The notes under the pieces: generated by a model
Database searches by the model: none
What the model saw: the letters and a program-made list of their open reading frames with translations, nothing else
Told to the model about the DNA's origin: nothing
Translations under genes and position numbers: made by a program
NCBI GenBank assembly: GCA_964244115.1
Contig: CAXTHM010000089.1
Coordinates: forward strand, 1-13,494
Origin: CADCWK01 sp964244115
GTDB taxonomy: Bacteria > Chloroflexota > Chloroflexia > Thermomicrobiales > UBA6265
Direction of reading: 5' to 3'
Length of the DNA: 13,494 nucleotides
Shown: piece after piece, positions 6,953-13,494 of the stretch
Layout: each line of letters opens with the position of its first letter
How positions within the stretch are numbered: the first letter of the stretch is position 1

Positions 6953-8041
6953 TCATCCATTGGCTACAGGTCGCCAGCTCTCGACCTCTTCCATCGCGAG
7001 CCGCAGCTGCATGACGAGGTCGTCCTCCTCACCCATCGACGGCTGGTCGATCAGGTAGCTCGTCCGGGGGGACGACGTCCCCGGCGCCTGCTCGCCGGCC
7101 TGCCCGATCACCCGCAGCCCGGTGCCGTCCAGCGACTGGACCATCAGCTGCCGACGGCGCTGGTCGTTCGGGCTCTGCCACCGGAGCAGCAGCGCGACCC
7201 CGGAGGGCGGCGCCCCGGCCCGGCTCGTCAGCGGGATCACGCCGCTCTGGAGCGGGACCGGCCACCCGGCCACGAGCCGCTCGCCGGCGTCGCGGAACCT
7301 GGCCGAGGTCCGGCCGAGCAGGCTCTGGGCGGGGAACGGCGACGGCGGCTGGGCGAACTGGAGGTCGACCGGCCGGGTCTGCGCCGCGGATCGGTTGCCG
7401 CCTGTGGACTGGGGCGGGCGGCCCGTCGCCCGGTTGACCCGAGCCCGGAACGACCGCGAGCGAAAAGCCCAGATCCCGAACGCGATCGCCGAGACGTGGA
7501 TGATCAGGATGACGGTCGAGACGACCGGGGCGTCGAAGCTGTACATCTGGCGGAAGTCGCCATCGAGCCCGGACGAGAAATCCAGCAGCGGGTAGACGAT
7601 CAGCGCGTTGACGCCCGAGATCAGGGCGAACTGGATCAGCAGTTCGTTGATCGGCGCTCGGAACGGCGGTCGTTTCAGGAGCGCGGCGGCGACGGCCCCG
7701 GCGCAGAGCACGATGTTGACGGCGGTCCCGGCCGCCGCCACGACGATCACCTGGGTGGCGCTGAACGGCTCGCGATAACCGACGAACCCGGCGAAGACAT
7801 AGAAGCCGAAGTCGGTGACCGTGCCGCCGAAGCTCCAGACGGCGACGGCGTGCCCGAGCTCGTGGAGCGCGACCGAGATCGGCACGAGCAGGAAGAACGA
7901 GGCCTGCCCGATCAGCATGCGGTCGTTGGCGGTGAACGTCCGGTCCCAGAGGGACGACCAGGCCCTGACGACCTGGTAGAGGACGCGCACACCGATCACG
8001 CAATAGATCAGGCTGATGATGGCGAACGTGCCGAATGTCAC
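6953..8041 (-). CDS. M50-like (site-2-protease family) membrane metalloprotease
   Basis: This 362-residue membrane protein carries the zinc-protease motif HELGH (H60, E61, H64) inside a hydrophobic helix (about 47-70), as in intramembrane-cleaving M50 peptidases. The other expected ligand region is also present: N145ALIVYPLLD...GLDGDF, whose aspartate at about 160 would supply the third zinc ligand. Helices lie near 3-25, 47-70, 96-122, 134-154 and 172-193. After a basic segment, a polar Pro/Arg/Gln-rich tail of about 165 residues (200-362) ends in an acidic helix (EEDDLVMQLRLAMEEVE); I recognise no domain there and cannot place it relative to the membrane with certainty. The start is a GTG at 8041 with only a weak ribosome site, so a different start is possible. 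It could process membrane-anchored regulators or signal-peptide remnants; no anti-sigma factor gene is adjacent. Confidence 0.75.
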   Translation of the reverse strand: MTFGTFAIISLIYCVIGVRVLYQVVRAWSSLWDRTFTANDRMLIGQASFFLLVPISVALHELGHAVAVWSFGGTVTDFGFYVFAGFVGYREPFSATQVIVVAAAGTAVNIVLCAGAVAAALLKRPPFRAPINELLIQFALISGVNALIVYPLLDFSSGLDGDFRQMYSFDAPVVSTVILIIHVSAIAFGIWAFRSRSFRARVNRATGRPPQSTGGNRSAAQTRPVDLQFAQPPSPFPAQSLLGRTSARFRDAGERLVAGWPVPLQSGVIPLTSRAGAPPSGVALLLRWQSPNDQRRRQLMVQSLDGTGLRVIGQAGEQAPGTSSPRTSYLIDQPSMGEEDDLVMQLRLAMEEVESWRPVANG

Positions 8042-8386
8042 GGGCGGGCCTGTCAGTGGGGACGGCGAGGCATGACGATGCCGGGACAGGAGCGCCGACG
8101 GCCCGTCGTCACGGCGAACCCATTATGCGTGATCCACGGCGCCTACGGATCGCAGCTCGGGAAGCGACGGACGGGTCGACGGCAGATCCACCCGCGCCTC
8201 ACGGGTATCTCCTGCGGTCTCCATTCGACGTGACCGAGTTCGAGGGCGGTGTTGCTCCTCTCTCCGGGCACCTGCGGAGCCGCAGTGCAGCGAGCGCCGC
8301 ATGGGGCGGGTGAGCGAAGCCGGTCAAGCCGGAGCGGGGCTGGGGGAGCGGTCTCCTCCGCCACCAACCCCTTCGATCCAGTCCAC
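8042..8386. other. Non-coding spacer between protease gene and insertion sequence
   Basis: This spacer of 345 bases holds the upstream region of the protease gene, dispersed repeat copy 2 (8260-8300), and a G-rich then C-rich segment (about 8326-8372) that can partly self-pair. I see no credible protein-coding frame and no RNA gene. Confidence 0.5.
8260..8300 (+). repeat. Dispersed intergenic repeat, copy 2
   Basis: These bases match copy 1 (4879-4919, opposite strand) at 35 of 41 positions. This copy ends 86 bases before the outer end of the insertion sequence. The origin and function of the family are unknown; it may be a degraded mobile or REP-like unit. Confidence 0.6.
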
Positions 8387-8517
8387 TATAGCGCGGCGCA
8401 TAGCGGTTGACGGTGGAGCTGCCTCCCCCTCTCCATCCGGTTCAGACGGAGTCGCCCGCAGGCGACGGAGGCGGACCGAGATGGGGAGGGGGTCGGGGCT
8501 TACTGCCATACAGTTTC
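8387..8517 (+). repeat. Insertion sequence terminal inverted repeat, left
   Basis: This arm matches the reverse complement of 9735-9865 with about six mismatches. It contains its own foldback: CCCCCTCTCCATC (8425-8437) pairs with GATGGGGAGGGGG (8480-8492), and the tip GTCGCC-CGCA-GGCGAC (8451-8466) is a perfect hairpin. The inner end encodes the last five transposase residues and its TAA stop (8500-8502), so the arm is clearly part of the element. Confidence 0.85.
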
Positions 8518-9636
8518 CCGTCTGAGGGCATCGGCCCAGTGTCCCAACTGCCAGGCAGCCAGCTGGCGGCATGCGCGTTCCCGCCGCCGCTGCTCCCACC
8601 GCCCCAGCCGGAGCAGCGACCACGTCCGTCGATCCCGCCGGTCATACCGGTGCCGCTGGCCCGAGCGGACCACCCGTGCGCCCAACGCCATGAGATGCCA
8701 GTGTGCCAGCGCCACCCCGATCAGCAGCGCTGCCATGCGGCGAGGCTCCCGCAGCCGGCTCCGGACCAGCTGCCAGCCCCGCCCCTTCCAGTCCGCAAAC
8801 ATCGCCTCGATCTGCATCCGGCGCCGGTAGTGCTTCACCGCCGCCGGCCCACCGGGCCGGTCGCTGATCAGCACCCATGGCGCCGCGTGGTCGGGGTGCG
8901 CATGGATCGTCACCCACGCGTCGCGCCAGCCCGCGCCCTTGAACACCTGCCCCTCCCAGCACCGGGTGCGTCGGCGCGTTGGCGTCGCGGGGTCGGGCAG
9001 CCACGCGGCAATGCGCTGCTCGCGCCCGTCCGGACACCGGAACAGGTACTGCCCGTTGGGCGTCACGCTCAGGCGGAACACCCAGTGCCAGCCGACCGAT
9101 TGGCACAGATCGACCAGGAACGGGCTGGTCAACCCAGCATCCGCCAGCAGCGTCACCGTCCGGCCCGGCGGCAGGGCGGCGGCGATGGTCTGGACCATCT
9201 CGCGGACCGTCGGGGCGAACTGGTCGCGCCAGCGGGCCTGCGCCGCGACGACGTGCCAGGTCAGGGGGACGGCGCGCTGGTGATGGGCCAGCCCAATAAC
9301 GAGCGAGGTGAAGCGGTCGGCATGGTTGGTCAGGTCGAAGATCAGGGTCACGTCGGTGCTGGTCTCGGCGGCGAGCAGGTCGGGGAGCAACGGGTCCCAG
9401 CAGGCTTGGCGCGTGGCCTGGGGGTGTTGGAGGAAGCGATGGAAGCGGGTGATGGTGGCGTGAAGATCAGCGGTGAACGGCGCGTCGGCGGCGATGGCGG
9501 GCAGGCTGATGCCCTCGGCGAAGGAGAGACCGACGGCGAGCCCGGCCAGGACGGGCGGGGTGGTGGCCCGCAGGTGGGGGAGGTGGGTGGCGAGGGACTG
9601 GCACAGCTGGTGCTGAAGGATCTGGCGGGGCGGCAT
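8500..9636 (-). CDS. IS4-family DDE transposase
   Basis: This 378-residue transposase cuts and joins the element's ends by DDE/RNase H-fold chemistry. The diagnostic IS4 signature Y-x2-R-x3-E-x6-K is complete: Y270, R273, E277, K284 in HYRRRMQIEAMFADWKGRGW. The likely first and second catalytic aspartates are D101 (LIFDLTNHADR) and D166 (TLLADAGLTSPFLVDL), giving D, D, E in the normal order. The C-terminal part is very basic (QRHRYDRRDRRTW...RRRERACRQ). AGGAG lies 6 bases before the ATG at 9636. The frame is intact and of usual length, so the enzyme may be active. The start codon lies within a 13-base inverted repeat that could mask it in long transcripts. Confidence 0.92.
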   Translation of the reverse strand: MPPRQILQHQLCQSLATHLPHLRATTPPVLAGLAVGLSFAEGISLPAIAADAPFTADLHATITRFHRFLQHPQATRQACWDPLLPDLLAAETSTDVTLIFDLTNHADRFTSLVIGLAHHQRAVPLTWHVVAAQARWRDQFAPTVREMVQTIAAALPPGRTVTLLADAGLTSPFLVDLCQSVGWHWVFRLSVTPNGQYLFRCPDGREQRIAAWLPDPATPTRRRTRCWEGQVFKGAGWRDAWVTIHAHPDHAAPWVLISDRPGGPAAVKHYRRRMQIEAMFADWKGRGWQLVRSRLREPRRMAALLIGVALAHWHLMALGARVVRSGQRHRYDRRDRRTWSLLRLGRWEQRRRERACRQLAAWQLGHWADALRRETVWQ

Positions 9637-9703
9637 GGCGGGCTCCTAGGATGGCGGGTGAGTCAGCACCACCGGAATCCCAGGATGCAGGCCATGCCGC
9701 CCC
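9627..9703 (-). promoter_or_regulatory. Inverted repeat able to mask the transposase start codon
   Basis: GGGGCGGCATGGC (9627-9639) and GCCATGCCGCCCC (9691-9703) are perfect 13-base inverted repeats. In a minus-strand transcript that includes both, the second arm contains the transposase ATG (9636-9634), and the AGGAG ribosome site (9647-9643) lies in the 51-base loop. A transcript starting inside the element, between the arms, would lack the first arm and leave the start free. This layout is known from IS10 and IS50, where it blocks translation from outside transcripts. Its action here is inferred. Confidence 0.65.
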
Positions 9704-9734
9704 GCGTTCGCCGACGCCTCTGCGACCCGTCTCA

Positions 9735-9865
9735 GAAACTGTATGGCAGTAAGCCCCGACCCCCTCCCCATCTCGGTCCGCCTCCGTCACCTGCGGGCGA
9801 CTCCGTCTGGACCGGATGGAGAGGGGGAAGCAGTTCCACCGTCAACCGCTATGAGCCGCGCCATA
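9735..9865 (-). repeat. Insertion sequence terminal inverted repeat, right
   Basis: This is the partner of 8387-8517. The internal foldback recurs at 9760-9827, here with a perfect GGTCC/GGACC extension. The non-coding stretch between its inner end and the transposase start (9637-9734) contains the start-masking hairpin and no further gene. Confidence 0.85.
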
Positions 9866-9911
9866 AGAGACCGCGTAGCAACCGCCGTTCGGACGACGCG
9901 GCGGCCCAGAC

Positions 9912-9947
9912 CGTAGGGGCGACGCTTGCGAGCCCGGCCGCCGCAGC
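9912..9947 (-). repeat. Inverted single copy of the 44-bp repeat unit
   Basis: CGTAGGGGCG..GCTTGC.AGC and the following CCGGCCGCCGCAGC match the reverse complement of the tandem unit at 33 of 36 positions. It lies about 180 bases from the tandem array, so the two could form a large foldback. Confidence 0.7.
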
Positions 9948-10123
9948 AGGCTTCGCCGTCAGGCGAGATGGTGGTCCGGGTTCAACCCTGATCGCATGGA
10001 CCAATCGGGACACTGGGACATGGCGAGCCTTATCGTTGCTTGCAGGTGCGACTTATGGCCAGGATGGCTGTGCCATTCCGATGCGTCGGTCGCGTGCACC
10101 GTTATCGCCCTGCGGGGCGATGG

Positions 10124-10223
10124 CCGCTGCGGCGGCCGGGCTTGCAAGCTACGCCCCTACGACGATTCCGCTGCGGCGGCCGGGCTTGCAAGCTGCGCCC
10201 CTGCGACGATTCCGCTGTGGCGG
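10124..10223 (+). repeat. Tandem repeat, 44-bp unit, about 2.3 copies
   Basis: Units begin at 10124, 10168 and 10212. The first two differ at only two positions (TACGCCCCTAC against TGCGCCCCTGC), and the third is cut after 12 bases with one change. Each full unit contains the perfect palindrome GCTTGCAAGC flanked by CCGGG and CGCCCC, so each can form a hairpin. It ends about 40 bases from the stop codon of the transporter gene. Confidence 0.8.
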
Positions 10224-10264
10224 CTGAGATGACCACCAGGGTCGTCCCGACGATGATGGCTCCG

Positions 10265-11230
10265 CTACCCGAGCTGGATCAGGAGGACGCCGATCAGCAG
10301 CGCCGTGACGCCGGCGACCCGGCGCGGCGTCGCCCGGCGGCGGGGCAGGCGGACCCAGCCGAAGTGGTCCAGTGCCAGCGAGACGATGTTCTGGCCGGAG
10401 ACGATCAGGGCGGTCGAGATCGCGGCGCCGAATTCCGGCACCAGGATCACGCTCGACGCGACATAGACCGCCCCGCAGGCACCCCCGAGGAAGGCCCAGA
10501 GCGGCACGTCCGGCAGCGCCGCCCGGCGCGGGCGCTGTGAACGGACCAGCGCAACGATCAGGGTCAGGATCAGCACGCCGCCGCCGAACGAGAGCGCGGA
10601 GGCGGTGAACGGCGCGTCCAGCCCGACCCGCAGCCGGGCGTTGATCGCCGCCTGGGTCGGGAAGACGGCGCCGATGAACAGCCCACCCGCGATCGCCAGC
10701 GCCCGCGGCCCGAGCGGCTCCCGCTCGACGACGGCCAGACCGTCATCGGGCGAGGTCGTCGCGGACGATACGAGCGCCCGCCGGCTGCCCTGCCACGAGA
10801 TGAGGACCGCGCCGATGACCACGATCACCGCGCCGACGACCCGCTCCCCCGAGAGCGGCCGGTGCGGGACGCCGAGCAGGCTGTCGGCGTCCAGCACCAG
10901 GGACGTCAGCATCTGCCCGGTGATGTTGAGCGCCACCGTCGTCGCCGCACCGAGCCGCGGGATGAGCAGGATCGTCCCGGCGACGGTGACGACGCCGCAG
11001 GGTCCGCCGAGGTAGCCCCACCACGGGACCGACCGCAGCGCGTCTCCCGACGGACGACCTTCGCCGGTGATGACGACCATCGCGATCAGGACGCTGACGC
11101 CGACGGTGAACGAGATCAGCGCCGCCCCGATCGGCGCCCGCAGGACCGTGCGGAGCGTGTTGTTGATCCCGCTCTGGAGCGCGACGAGCCCGCCGGCGGT
11201 GAGGGCCAGCAGGACGAGGGCGGCATTCAT
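10265..11230 (-). CDS. Double-domain YdcZ/DUF606-family membrane transporter (DMT superfamily)
   Basis: This integral membrane protein of 321 residues consists of two tandem YdcZ (DUF606) units, each with about five helices. The halves share the family pattern: ALQSGINNTLR.VL.APIGAALISFTVG (Q19, N23) in the first and PTQAAINARLR.GLDAPFTASALSFGGG (Q193, N197) in the second. Each also has an IP/VPxxGAA..TAL...GQ...S..LD segment (about 90-113 and 264-288). Residues 151-176 form the polar linker. I start it at the ATG at 11230, with GAGG 8 bases before it; the frame runs on upstream to 11650, but that part is Arg/Pro-rich and lacks membrane character. YdcZ proteins are usually single-domain, and both paired genes and fusions are known. 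The substrate is unknown. It is divergent from the acyltransferase-PHP gene. Confidence 0.85.
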   Translation of the reverse strand: MNAALVLLALTAGGLVALQSGINNTLRTVLRAPIGAALISFTVGVSVLIAMVVITGEGRPSGDALRSVPWWGYLGGPCGVVTVAGTILLIPRLGAATTVALNITGQMLTSLVLDADSLLGVPHRPLSGERVVGAVIVVIGAVLISWQGSRRALVSSATTSPDDGLAVVEREPLGPRALAIAGGLFIGAVFPTQAAINARLRVGLDAPFTASALSFGGGVLILTLIVALVRSQRPRRAALPDVPLWAFLGGACGAVYVASSVILVPEFGAAISTALIVSGQNIVSLALDHFGWVRLPRRRATPRRVAGVTALLIGVLLIQLG

Positions 11231-11546
11231 CGGTCCACCCTCGGTGATACGCCCAAATCGAATCGGACGGGGACGAACGACACGGTTCGCACGAGATGGA
11301 GCCGGGGACGACCCAGGACGGACACGATCAGGACACCTCTTGGCTGGACGATCGGAACCGCCAGCCCACTGTTCGCGATCCGGAGCGGGAGATCCGTTCA
11401 TCCCCGCTTCGCATTCGGACCGGTAGGCGACTGGTAGGATAGCCCGATACGCCGGGCAAGGACCGAATCCGCCCAGTCGCGGCCTGGTACGGCCACGCGG
11501 CGGCACCCGAACGAGATCGCGGACGCGCGATGGGGAGGCGATGAGG
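11231..11546. other. Divergent intergenic region
   Basis: These 316 bases separate two divergently transcribed genes and must hold both promoters. The only weak candidate I see is TAGGAT (about 11435) reading right, next to a direct repeat of GGTAGG. No matching -35, operator palindrome or terminator is convincing. Confidence 0.4.
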
Positions 11547-13475
11547 ATGAAGAGCATCGTCCGTCCACGTCGGCGGGACCAGTCGCCCGGGGGTGACGCC
11601 ACCGTCATCGTGGTCCGCGGCCGAGCGGCGCCGCACCACCCGGCTGGCATCGCTCAGCCCCTCCGCTTGGCCCCGTCCCCCGACCCCGCGCCATCGACCA
11701 CGGACAGCCCTCCCCCCCGAACCGCGCCTCGCTCGACCGCCACGAGGTCGGCAGCAACGGTCCCCACTCCGGTCGCCGACACAATCGTCAACGGCCTGAT
11801 CTCGCTGGCGTCCTTCATGGCCTGGCTGATCCCGATGCCGTTCTGGGCCGGACTCACCCGCTTCGGCGGCGTGGTCGGGATGCTCGGACCCAGCCGCCGG
11901 ATCGTCCTCGCGAACATCGAGCACGCCACCCTCGGCAACCCGCCCGGCCGCCTGGCCGCCTGGCGGATGGGCTGTCAGCAGATCGCGACCCACCTGCGCA
12001 CCGTCGTGATGCTCCTCCGCTCCGGGACGACGCGGTCGCGGCGGCGCGGCCAGCTGGACTTCCGGGAGCACCACCACCTCCTGCCGTATCTCAACCGGCG
12101 CGGGATCGTCGTCGTCGGGCCGCACGCCGGCCCCTACCCGCTGCTCGGCTTCATGGCGCTCCCGTGGCTGCGGGACGCGGGGTTCACCGGCGAGGTCGTG
12201 ATCGTCGCCCGGCTGTTCCGTCCGTTCCGCTCCGGCGCGGTGATGGACTGGTTCATCGCCACTTTCGCCCGGGCTGGCACGACGATCCTGCCGATCGACA
12301 CGCCGCCGCGGACCCTGGCGCTCCGGCTCCGGCGCACCCTCGCCAACAACGGCGCCGTCGTCCTGCTCGTCGATGAGCCGACCGACTTCAGCTCGCTGCG
12401 GGTTCCCCTGTTCGACGACGAGATCGAGATGCCCGAGGGACCGGCCCGGCTCGCCTACGCCACCGGCAGCATCATCATCCCCGGCATCACCCGCTACGAG
12501 CGCGGCCGAACGATGAGCGTCACGTTCGGCGCTCCGATCGAACCGGTCGCCTCCCCGGCGGAGACCCTCGCAGCGGTGGCCAGAGCGCTGGAGCCGATGA
12601 TCCAGGACAACCTGTCGCAGTGGACGATGCTGACGCCGATCTGGAAGCGATCCGGGACGCCGGACATCGACCAGCGGCGGGGCCGGGCCGACCTCCACCT
12701 CCACACGCCGGGCTCGGACGGCCTCGTCACCGTCGACGAGTGGCGGGAGCAGGCCGCCCGGCAGGGCATCGACGTGATCGCGATCACCGACCACGACAGC
12801 CTGACGACGATCCGCGACTGGCACCGGTCGGAGCGGGAGTCACCCCCCGGCGACCCGGCGGCCAGGGTCGATGTCATCCCTGGCGTCGAACTGACGGCCC
12901 GCGGGCGGGCCGTCCATGTCGGCGTCCTCTTCGGCGGCGCCATCCCGGACGAGATCCCGGCGGCCGGGACCCGCCTGCCGGACATCGTCCGCTGGGCTCG
13001 GGAGATCCCGGACACCGTCGTGATCCTGGTCCACCCGCTGCCGCTGATCTGGCGCTGGCAACTCCGTGGCCTGGACCGTCGGGGTCTGCTGCCGGACGCG
13101 ATCGAGACCCGCTACCCGTTCGTCAATGGCAAGACCCATGATCTCGAGCGGGCGGCGCGGCGCCTCGGGATCGCCTGTCTCGGCTCCAGCGACGCCCACC
13201 TCCACCCCGACCATCTCGGCATCAACCTGACCGCCTTCGCGGGGGAAACCCAGGCCGAGCTGATCTCGGCCATCCGGAACCGGGAGACGTCCGCCCTCCG
13301 GATCGACAGCGCCCGTCGGCTCCCCGGCGCCGTCGCCCGCTATCAGGCGCTGTCATCGTGGGTCCTGCCGCTCTGCTGGCTGCCCGGCGTGAGCAGGCTC
13401 AATCGCTCGCTCCTGCTCCGCTCCCGCCTCGCGACCGGCCGCGGCCCGTTGCCACCAGGATGTGTGAGCAACTAA
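11547..13475 (+). CDS. LPLAT-type acyltransferase fused to a PHP phosphoesterase domain
   Basis: This 642-residue protein has two enzyme domains. Residues 1-76 are a low-complexity Pro/Arg/Ser/Thr tail. Residues 77-370 resemble the LpxL/HtrB/PatA lysophospholipid acyltransferase family: hydrophobic N-terminal helix, GIVVVGPHAGPYPLLG, ILPID.PPRTLALRLRRTL, NNGAVVLLVDEPTD...VPLFDDE..MPEGPARLAYATG, then QWTMLTPIWKR. The catalytic H193 is present, but the acidic residue expected five places on (HX4D/E) is proline (P198). Residues 380-590 form a complete PHP metal-hydrolase domain: DLHLHTPGSDG (H384, H386), ITDHD (D415, H416), PGVE (E448), LVHPLP (H496), SSDAHLH (D549, H551). ATG 11547 has GGAGG 8 bases before it; ATG 11541 is too close to that site. 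It probably acts at the inner membrane face on a glycolipid or phospholipid, but substrate and the pairing of activities are unknown. Confidence 0.85.
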   Translation: MKSIVRPRRRDQSPGGDATVIVVRGRAAPHHPAGIAQPLRLAPSPDPAPSTTDSPPPRTAPRSTATRSAATVPTPVADTIVNGLISLASFMAWLIPMPFWAGLTRFGGVVGMLGPSRRIVLANIEHATLGNPPGRLAAWRMGCQQIATHLRTVVMLLRSGTTRSRRRGQLDFREHHHLLPYLNRRGIVVVGPHAGPYPLLGFMALPWLRDAGFTGEVVIVARLFRPFRSGAVMDWFIATFARAGTTILPIDTPPRTLALRLRRTLANNGAVVLLVDEPTDFSSLRVPLFDDEIEMPEGPARLAYATGSIIIPGITRYERGRTMSVTFGAPIEPVASPAETLAAVARALEPMIQDNLSQWTMLTPIWKRSGTPDIDQRRGRADLHLHTPGSDGLVTVDEWREQAARQGIDVIAITDHDSLTTIRDWHRSERESPPGDPAARVDVIPGVELTARGRAVHVGVLFGGAIPDEIPAAGTRLPDIVRWAREIPDTVVILVHPLPLIWRWQLRGLDRRGLLPDAIETRYPFVNGKTHDLERAARRLGIACLGSSDAHLHPDHLGINLTAFAGETQAELISAIRNRETSALRIDSARRLPGAVARYQALSSWVLPLCWLPGVSRLNRSLLLRSRLATGRGPLPPGCVSN

Positions 13476-13494
13476 TTTCCTGTTGACTACCATT

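Larger units (their letters stand above)
8387..9865 (-). mobile_element. IS4-family insertion sequence with 131-bp inverted repeats (about 1.48 kb)
   Basis: The element is bounded by two inverted repeats, 8387-8517 and 9735-9865, which match without gaps at about 125 of 131 positions. They enclose a single transposase gene read leftwards. The exact transposition ends are uncertain: I see no target-site duplication at the outer limits, and the true tips could lie inside the repeats, for instance near GCGGTTGACGG (8403) and its partner near 9849. The intact transposase frame and well-preserved ends suggest a fairly recent or still active copy. It sits between the protease gene's upstream region and a repeat-rich spacer, so no gene is visibly interrupted. 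Confidence 0.85.
9866..10264. other. Repeat-rich non-coding spacer right of the insertion sequence
   Basis: These roughly 400 bases contain an inverted copy (9912-9947) of the tandem unit found at 10124-10223, a short hairpin TCGCC-GTCA-GGCGA, a 7-bp hairpin ATCGCCC-TGCG-GGGCGAT (10104-10121), and a weak GATGACC/GGTCGTC foldback near 10228-10246 just beyond the transporter gene's stop. I see no real coding frame. Confidence 0.55.

Noticed and set aside
6899..8233. A 444-codon plus-strand frame opposite the membrane protease
   Set aside because: It mirrors the M50-like gene, which has the HELGH and LDGD motifs and proper helices; this frame has only charged low-complexity sequence.
9978..9988. 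GGGTTCAACCC resembling a tRNA T-arm
   Set aside because: The flanks do not give a 5-bp T-stem with a 7-base loop, and no acceptor, D or anticodon stems are found around it.
10124..10223. The tandem repeat as a CRISPR array
   Set aside because: The units are directly adjacent with a 44-bp period and no unique spacers, and no cas gene is in the window.
8407..10227. A 606-codon open frame on the plus strand crossing the whole insertion sequence
   Set aside because: It runs antisense to the transposase and through both inverted repeats and the tandem repeat. Its translation is Arg/Gly/Pro-rich without a domain, as expected opposite a GC-rich gene.
11328..12824. A 498-codon minus-strand frame opposite the acyltransferase-PHP gene
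   Set aside because: It has no domain, signal or ribosome site, and the opposite strand carries two recognised domains.

Overview
The window looks like chromosomal DNA from a high-GC bacterium, most likely a Chloroflexota of the Thermomicrobia/Sphaerobacter type. The clues are strongly G/C-biased third codon positions, a Tat-exported solute-binding protein whose mature end starts with an alanine/threonine/proline linker (ATPATPA), and small GC-rich palindromic repeats between genes. The taxonomy is an inference from style, not from a marker gene; the only ribosomal protein gene is rpmB.

Layout, left to right. (1) 1-434, minus: the N-terminal part of a secreted protein with an Ig/cadherin-like 'VLAND' repeat, cut by the window edge. 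(2) 435-1279: about 850 bases with no convincing gene. (3) 1280-4777, plus: a peptide/nickel-type ABC importer operon, with a binding protein (1280-2845), a strong intergenic stem-loop (2860-2893), and two permeases (2929-3855 and 3848-4777, overlapping by 8 bases). No ATPase gene follows. (4) 5082-6374, plus: an MFS exporter of the DHA1/MdtH type, preceded by a TATGAT box directly abutting a perfect palindrome. (5) 6457-6497: a strong terminator shared with rpmB (L28, 6517-6777, minus), which converges on the MFS gene. (6) 6953-8041, minus: a polytopic M50-like (site-2-protease-type) membrane metalloprotease with an extra cytosolic-looking C-terminal region. (7) 8387-9865: an IS4-family insertion sequence with unusually long (131 bp) terminal inverted repeats and a hairpin that can hide the transposase start codon. 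(8) 9866-10264: a repeat-rich spacer with a 44-bp tandem repeat and an inverted relative of it. (9) 10265-11230, minus: a double-domain YdcZ/DUF606 (DMT superfamily) membrane transporter. (10) 11547-13475, plus, divergent from it: a fusion of an LpxL/PatA-like acyltransferase with a complete PHP metal-dependent phosphoesterase domain.

Most of the window is a membrane/transport neighbourhood of unrelated short units rather than one pathway. The two items I would look at first are the acyltransferase-PHP fusion, whose acyltransferase motif lacks the usual acidic residue, and the insertion sequence, whose long structured ends and start-codon-masking hairpin recall the anti-readthrough control known from IS10/IS50.
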